Below, one piece after another: positions 60,577 to 64,000 of a stretch of 64,000 nt of DNA (positions are counted from its first letter, which is position 1; each line of letters begins with the position of its first letter). The position numbers and the translations under genes were made by a program. The DNA is from Psychromonas sp030397575 (GTDB lineage Bacteria > Pseudomonadota > Gammaproteobacteria > Enterobacterales > Psychromonadaceae), in the NCBI RefSeq assembly GCF_046250175.1, contig NZ_CP176468.1, one strand, 5' to 3'. The notes beneath the pieces were generated by a model. The model saw nothing but the letters and a program-made list of their open reading frames with translations. It did no database searches and was not told where the DNA came from.

Positions 60577-61644
60577 TTACTCCTGCGGTTTTGGTGGACG
60601 TTGCCCATTCTGCGGACCACCGTCTGGTGGTCCGCCAGCAGTTCGAACTGTTTCACCGTGCATACAACCGATAAACATATTTTCGCTTGGGCTGGCAGCA
60701 TGGTAATGATAACCGCGGATTGTGTCCGTTGTTCCTCGACACTCATCAAGCATTTCTTCTTCCCCTTTAGCATTTTTCATCGCATATATAGGGTAACCGT
60801 CCATTGCATAACCAATTAAAGGTGCATGCCCATCGTCGGTCGTTTCTGATTTATCGGTACAACCATTTGTCGAGTGGTAATGGTAGCCTTGGTGAGCATT
60901 AATATGTCCGCCACAATCATCGAATGCGGCAATGGTATAACTACCTAAAATAGCATCAATGGGGGCTGGGCCAGATAATTCAGCTCCATCTAGTGCAATT
61001 CCCACAGTATGTACTCGGCCTGCGGTTTTAGTTGCAGGAATAGGCAAGGTTGGAATTAAGTAAGTTACATTAAAGTCATCGTCAAGGTAAGCGAGTTGGC
61101 ATTCAATACAATTTTGTTTGTATTGTTCTTCAACGTCTGGCCGAGCAGCACCTAAACAAGCGGCTTTAGTGGCTGTGTAGCGTACTTTGTTAGTTTTTGC
61201 ATCGTACACCGCCCATTTATCATCTTCATAGTATTCATTTAATTTTAAAATAAACTCACCGGTAATATCGACTAATTCTCCCGAACCTTCTTTACTAAAC
61301 CATTTCCCGCCATCTTCTGGGCCATCACTAGTGGTTCTTGGACAAAATGGACCTGGCTCTCTACCTGCAGGTGCGCCAGAGGTCACTAATTTGTAACAGG
61401 TTGTTTCTGTACCTTCTGCTGTTGTGCAATCGACTATGGTTGGATCTTCAGTAAATGCTCCTTCTTTAAACATTGAAAGGTTGATTCCTTGAGATACTTG
61501 ATTGACTTTAGCGATTGGAGTTGTTGTTTCTACAGTCGTTGATGTACCAGCATTTACTTCTGTTTCACTGTTACATCCTAGTAAAGTGGCTAATGCACTA
61601 AAGGTAACGAGTCCTGTTAATATTCGCTTTTTTGTTAAGCTCAT
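60577..61644 (-). CDS. YHYH-domain lipoprotein
   Basis: 355 aa. Lipoprotein signal with LLGC (Cys at about residue 24). The C-terminal half has the YHYH domain: GGHINAHQGYHYHSTNGC, GYAMDGYPIYAMK and RGYHYHAASPSENMFIGCMHG, then a Gly/Pro-rich tail. Several Cys suggest disulfides. Function of the family is unknown; the His clusters suggest metal binding. Together with the Cys-rich 96-aa protein it may act on the cell surface. Confidence 0.87.
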   Translation of the reverse strand: MSLTKKRILTGLVTFSALATLLGCNSETEVNAGTSTTVETTTPIAKVNQVSQGINLSMFKEGAFTEDPTIVDCTTAEGTETTCYKLVTSGAPAGREPGPFCPRTTSDGPEDGGKWFSKEGSGELVDITGEFILKLNEYYEDDKWAVYDAKTNKVRYTATKAACLGAARPDVEEQYKQNCIECQLAYLDDDFNVTYLIPTLPIPATKTAGRVHTVGIALDGAELSGPAPIDAILGSYTIAAFDDCGGHINAHQGYHYHSTNGCTDKSETTDDGHAPLIGYAMDGYPIYAMKNAKGEEEMLDECRGTTDTIRGYHYHAASPSENMFIGCMHGETVRTAGGPPDGGPQNGQRPPKPQE

Positions 61645-61799
61645 GATGAGATCCTTTTTATTGAGGGCACTGGTTTTGATACTACTTATTCTAGATATGT
61701 ATGAGTTAATGAAAGGTTAATGTATGCCATTGATAAACCGCTTTTTACCTTGATATCGACAAGGTGATTTTTTGAAAGTTCCTACCTCATAATTTTTAA

Positions 61800-61817
61800 T
61801 TATTATGATCATAATAA
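61800..61817. promoter_or_regulatory. Perfect 18-bp palindrome upstream of gloA-nemA pair
   Basis: TTATTATGATCATAATAA, fully self-complementary, 71 bases before the glyoxalase start. A Fur-like half (AATGATAAT) follows at once. Could be the operator of an unseen regulator such as a NemR-type repressor. Confidence 0.5.
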
Positions 61818-61887
61818 ATGATAATTTTATTCTTGCTGTGAGCCACAGTACTATCACTCGAATGATGTAATCATTAATAGGACTTCA

Positions 61888-62271
61888 ATGAAATTTTTGC
61901 ATACCATGCTCAGAGTGAGCGACCTTCAACAATCTATCGATTTTTATACCAAGGTATTAGGTATGAAGGTGTTAGAGAAAAGCATCAATGAAGCCTACCG
62001 TTACACTTTGGTTTTTGTTGGATATGGTAGCAAAAATAAAGGAGCGAGTATTGAGTTAACCTTTAATTGGGATACCAATGAATATGAATTAGGCAATGCG
62101 TTTGGTCATATCGCTTTAGGTGTTGAAGATATTTATGCGGCTTGCGAAAAAATAGAGAGTTTGGGTGGGAAAGTGACACGCGAACCAGGACCAGTAAAAG
62201 GTGGAACTACCCATATTGCCTTTATTACTGATCCAGATGGATACCAGATAGAGTTAATCCAATTAGGTTAA
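61888..62271 (+). CDS. gloA: Lactoylglutathione lyase (glyoxalase I, VOC family)
   Basis: 127 aa. FLHTMLRVSDLQQSIDFYTKVLGMKVLEK opening with the metal His, SIELTFNW (Glu), FGHIALGVEDIYAAC (His) and YQIELIQLG (Glu) give the Ni/Zn ligands of glyoxalase I. It isomerises the methylglyoxal-glutathione adduct. Followed after 17 bases by an old-yellow-enzyme gene, the pair seen as nemA-gloA in E. coli but in reverse order. Confidence 0.94.
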   Translation: MKFLHTMLRVSDLQQSIDFYTKVLGMKVLEKSINEAYRYTLVFVGYGSKNKGASIELTFNWDTNEYELGNAFGHIALGVEDIYAACEKIESLGGKVTREPGPVKGGTTHIAFITDPDGYQIELIQLG

Positions 62272-62288
62272 TGTAGAGGAGTTATAAG

Positions 62289-63386
62289 ATGAAAGAAGCA
62301 TTATTTCAAAGTATACAATTAGGTAAATTTACCTTAAAAAATCGTATTGTTATGCCACCAATGACCCGCTCTCGTTCTACCCAGCCGGGTAACATTGCAA
62401 ATGATATTATGGCTGAATATTACGCACAACGCGCAGGTGCTGGTTTAATTGTCAGCGAAGGAACACAAATTTCGACACTGGGGCAAGGCTACGCTTGGAC
62501 ACCAGGTATATACAGTAAAGCACAAATTGCAGGATGGAAAAAAGTAACCGATGCAGTACACAGCAAGGGCGGTGTCATGTTTGCACAACTTTGGCATGTG
62601 GGCCGTGTGACACATACAGATAATACTCAAGGTGTGCAGCCCATTTCATCATCTGCGTTAGCAGCAGAAAATGTGAAAGTGTTTGTGGACAATGGTATTG
62701 GTGAGCCGGGGTTTGTTGATGTTGTTGAGCCACGTGAAATGACCAAAGCAGATATTCAAGAGGTGATTGAACAATATCGTCAAGCAGCATTAAATGCACT
62801 TGAAGCTGGTTTTGATGGAATTGAATTGCACGCAGCTAATGGTTATTTAATTAACCAGTTTATCGATTCAAATGCGAATAACCGTACAGATGAATATGGC
62901 GGCAGTATTGAAAACAGATTACGTTTCCTAGGTGAAGTCGTTGCCGCTATGGTTGAAGCGATTGGTGCCGATCGAGTCGGCGTTCGTTTAGCACCTTTTA
63001 CGTCGTTAAATGGTACGGTTGATGAAACACCTGTAGAAACGTATGTTGCAGCCGCCGCATTATTAAACCAACATAAAGTGGTTTATATCCATATTGCGGA
63101 AGTCGATTGGGATGATGCACCAGAAACACCACTAGCCTTTAAGGAAGGTGTTAGAGAGGCATATCAAGGTATATTAATTTATGCAGGACGTTATGACGAA
63201 AATAAAGCTGAGCAAGCTATACAAGATGGTTTAGCAGATATGATTGGTTTTGGTCGCCCATTTGTGGCTAATCCAGATTTACCAAATCGTATTAAACAGG
63301 GGTACCCATTAGCAGAGCATAATCCAGATACCCTATTTGGTGGTGCTGAAGTTGGCTTAACAGATTACCCTGAATATAGTGCTTAG
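62289..63386 (+). CDS. nemA: Old yellow enzyme, N-ethylmaleimide reductase-like
   Basis: 365 aa FMN oxidoreductase for activated C=C bonds and electrophiles. IVMPPMTRSRST opening, FAQLWHVGRV, the substrate-binding ELHAANGYLINQF (His-x-x-Asn), YGGSIENRLRF and IGFGRPFVANPDLP. The gene is linked to gloA, so both probably serve electrophile and aldehyde detoxification. Confidence 0.94.
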   Translation: MKEALFQSIQLGKFTLKNRIVMPPMTRSRSTQPGNIANDIMAEYYAQRAGAGLIVSEGTQISTLGQGYAWTPGIYSKAQIAGWKKVTDAVHSKGGVMFAQLWHVGRVTHTDNTQGVQPISSSALAAENVKVFVDNGIGEPGFVDVVEPREMTKADIQEVIEQYRQAALNALEAGFDGIELHAANGYLINQFIDSNANNRTDEYGGSIENRLRFLGEVVAAMVEAIGADRVGVRLAPFTSLNGTVDETPVETYVAAAALLNQHKVVYIHIAEVDWDDAPETPLAFKEGVREAYQGILIYAGRYDENKAEQAIQDGLADMIGFGRPFVANPDLPNRIKQGYPLAEHNPDTLFGGAEVGLTDYPEYSA

Positions 63387-63454
63387 TATCAAAATAATAT
63401 AATGATAAGTATTTCGTTTTAAAGCATAATGCGCTCTTATAAAGTGAACCATGT

Positions 63455-63489
63455 AAAAGCAACCTTGCAATTTTGTTAGGTTGCTTTTG
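63455..63489 (+). terminator. Terminator after nemA-like gene
   Basis: Arms AAAAGCAACCT and AGGTTGCTTTT with a 12-base loop, then GTG.. TTTTT. About 70 bases past the stop. Confidence 0.85.
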
Positions 63490-63591
63490 TGTTTTTATTT
63501 ATCACATTTTTATTAACGAACGTATCAAGCTTATTGTTTAAAGCAAATATGTTAATTAATTTCATTGGTCATTATCATAAAAGAGAAAATT

Positions 63592-64000
63592 ATGCGTGGA
63601 GAAATCCATTTAGTCTTAGCTACCTTACTCGCTGGCATCGGTTGGATCGCCTCAAAACTTGTAATAACAGGCATACCTGGCGACCTTTTTATTGCTACTC
63701 GTTTCTTAATTGCTAGTTTTATTCTACTGCCTTTTTGTTATAAAAGTGTCTTCCGTTTAAGTTTACAACAAGTGCTTTCGGTGTGTGGTGTTGGGTTAAT
63801 GCTCACCGTGGGTATACAGGTCTGGATCTACGCAGTTTCTATTACTAATAGCCTTTCAGAAGGGGCATTTATCATGAGTTTAGCGATGATAATTGCGCCA
63901 TTTACTGCTTGGATATTTTTTAGAGAAAAACCCAACAGGGCGTTTTGGATCGCGTTACCGATTGCGGTTGTTGGTATGATGTTACTAACCTTGGCAAATG
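63592..64000 (+). CDS. EamA/DMT-family permease, N-terminal part (cut by window edge)
   Basis: Open frame from ATG 63592 (AGAGA upstream) to the window end, 136 codons. RGEIHLVLATLLAGIGWIASKLVI, then IPGDLFIATRFLIASFILLPF and SLSEGAFIMSLAMIIAPFTAWIFF, the first EamA repeat. The second repeat lies outside the window. Substrate unknown. Confidence 0.88.
   Translation, partial: MRGEIHLVLATLLAGIGWIASKLVITGIPGDLFIATRFLIASFILLPFCYKSVFRLSLQQVLSVCGVGLMLTVGIQVWIYAVSITNSLSEGAFIMSLAMIIAPFTAWIFFREKPNRAFWIALPIAVVGMMLLTLAN

Noticed and set aside
63489..63716. 75-codon plus frame near the window end
   Set aside because: Shadow of the EamA permease in another frame; it lacks family features.

Overview
The window looks like chromosomal DNA of an AT-rich marine gammaproteobacterium. 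Its gene content and protein similarity fit Psychromonas or a close relative of the Vibrionales/Alteromonadales: the rlmN-pilW-rodZ-ispG-hisS-yfgM-bamB-der order, the dolP-diaA-yraN-lpoA / rsmI divergon, a secreted PL7 alginate lyase, and Fur- and RutR-type regulation. The genus is inference; no 16S gene or other decisive marker is present.

Layout. 1-1015: end of feoB and feoC (ferrous iron uptake). 1200-10458: a conserved housekeeping run on the + strand for 23S rRNA/tRNA methylation, pilus and cell-shape proteins, isoprenoid synthesis, HisRS, outer-membrane assembly and the GTPase Der. 10563-14218 (-): dolP, diaA, yraN, lpoA, divergent from rsmI. 15236-15611: RNase P RNA with a clear promoter and terminator. 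15649-17281: an accessory island with two related short-repeat arrays in opposite orientation, an orphan HEPN-like gene and a fragment of an IS110-type transposase. 17282-22636: a DASS transporter with divergent AraC regulator, an ECF sigma/anti-sigma pair, a DUF3455 protein and a GNAT acetyltransferase. 23187-30646: a tiny membrane protein, a three-module alginate lyase, a Fur-boxed TonB receptor, and a two-gene diiron-protein/ketosynthase-III module. 31785-36261: a PaeA-like polyamine exporter followed by speA and speB (arginine to agmatine to putrescine). 36489-42446: two LysR regulators, a small membrane protein + sodium:solute symporter + nitrilase operon, AlkB and a NIPSNAP protein.

42519-56076 is the most coherent block. 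It encodes the whole reductive uracil/thymine catabolic route: PreT/PreA dihydropyrimidine dehydrogenase, dihydropyrimidinase, N-carbamoyl-beta-alanine amidohydrolase, beta-alanine aminotransferase and CoA-acylating (methyl)malonate-semialdehyde dehydrogenase. It also encodes an NMT1/THI5-type ABC importer and a RutR-like TetR regulator. The three promoters in the block share a TGGTCAG-centred element that resembles the E. coli RutR palindrome, so they probably form one small regulon.

56306-64000: a small lipoprotein, a DMT permease, a PepSY membrane protein behind a Fur-like box, an MscS channel, a secreted YHYH protein pair, a glyoxalase/old-yellow-enzyme pair (gloA-nemA type) and the start of another DMT permease.

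Most transcription units end in recognisable stem-loops. All positions were read by eye. Family names come from recalled motifs, not from a database search.
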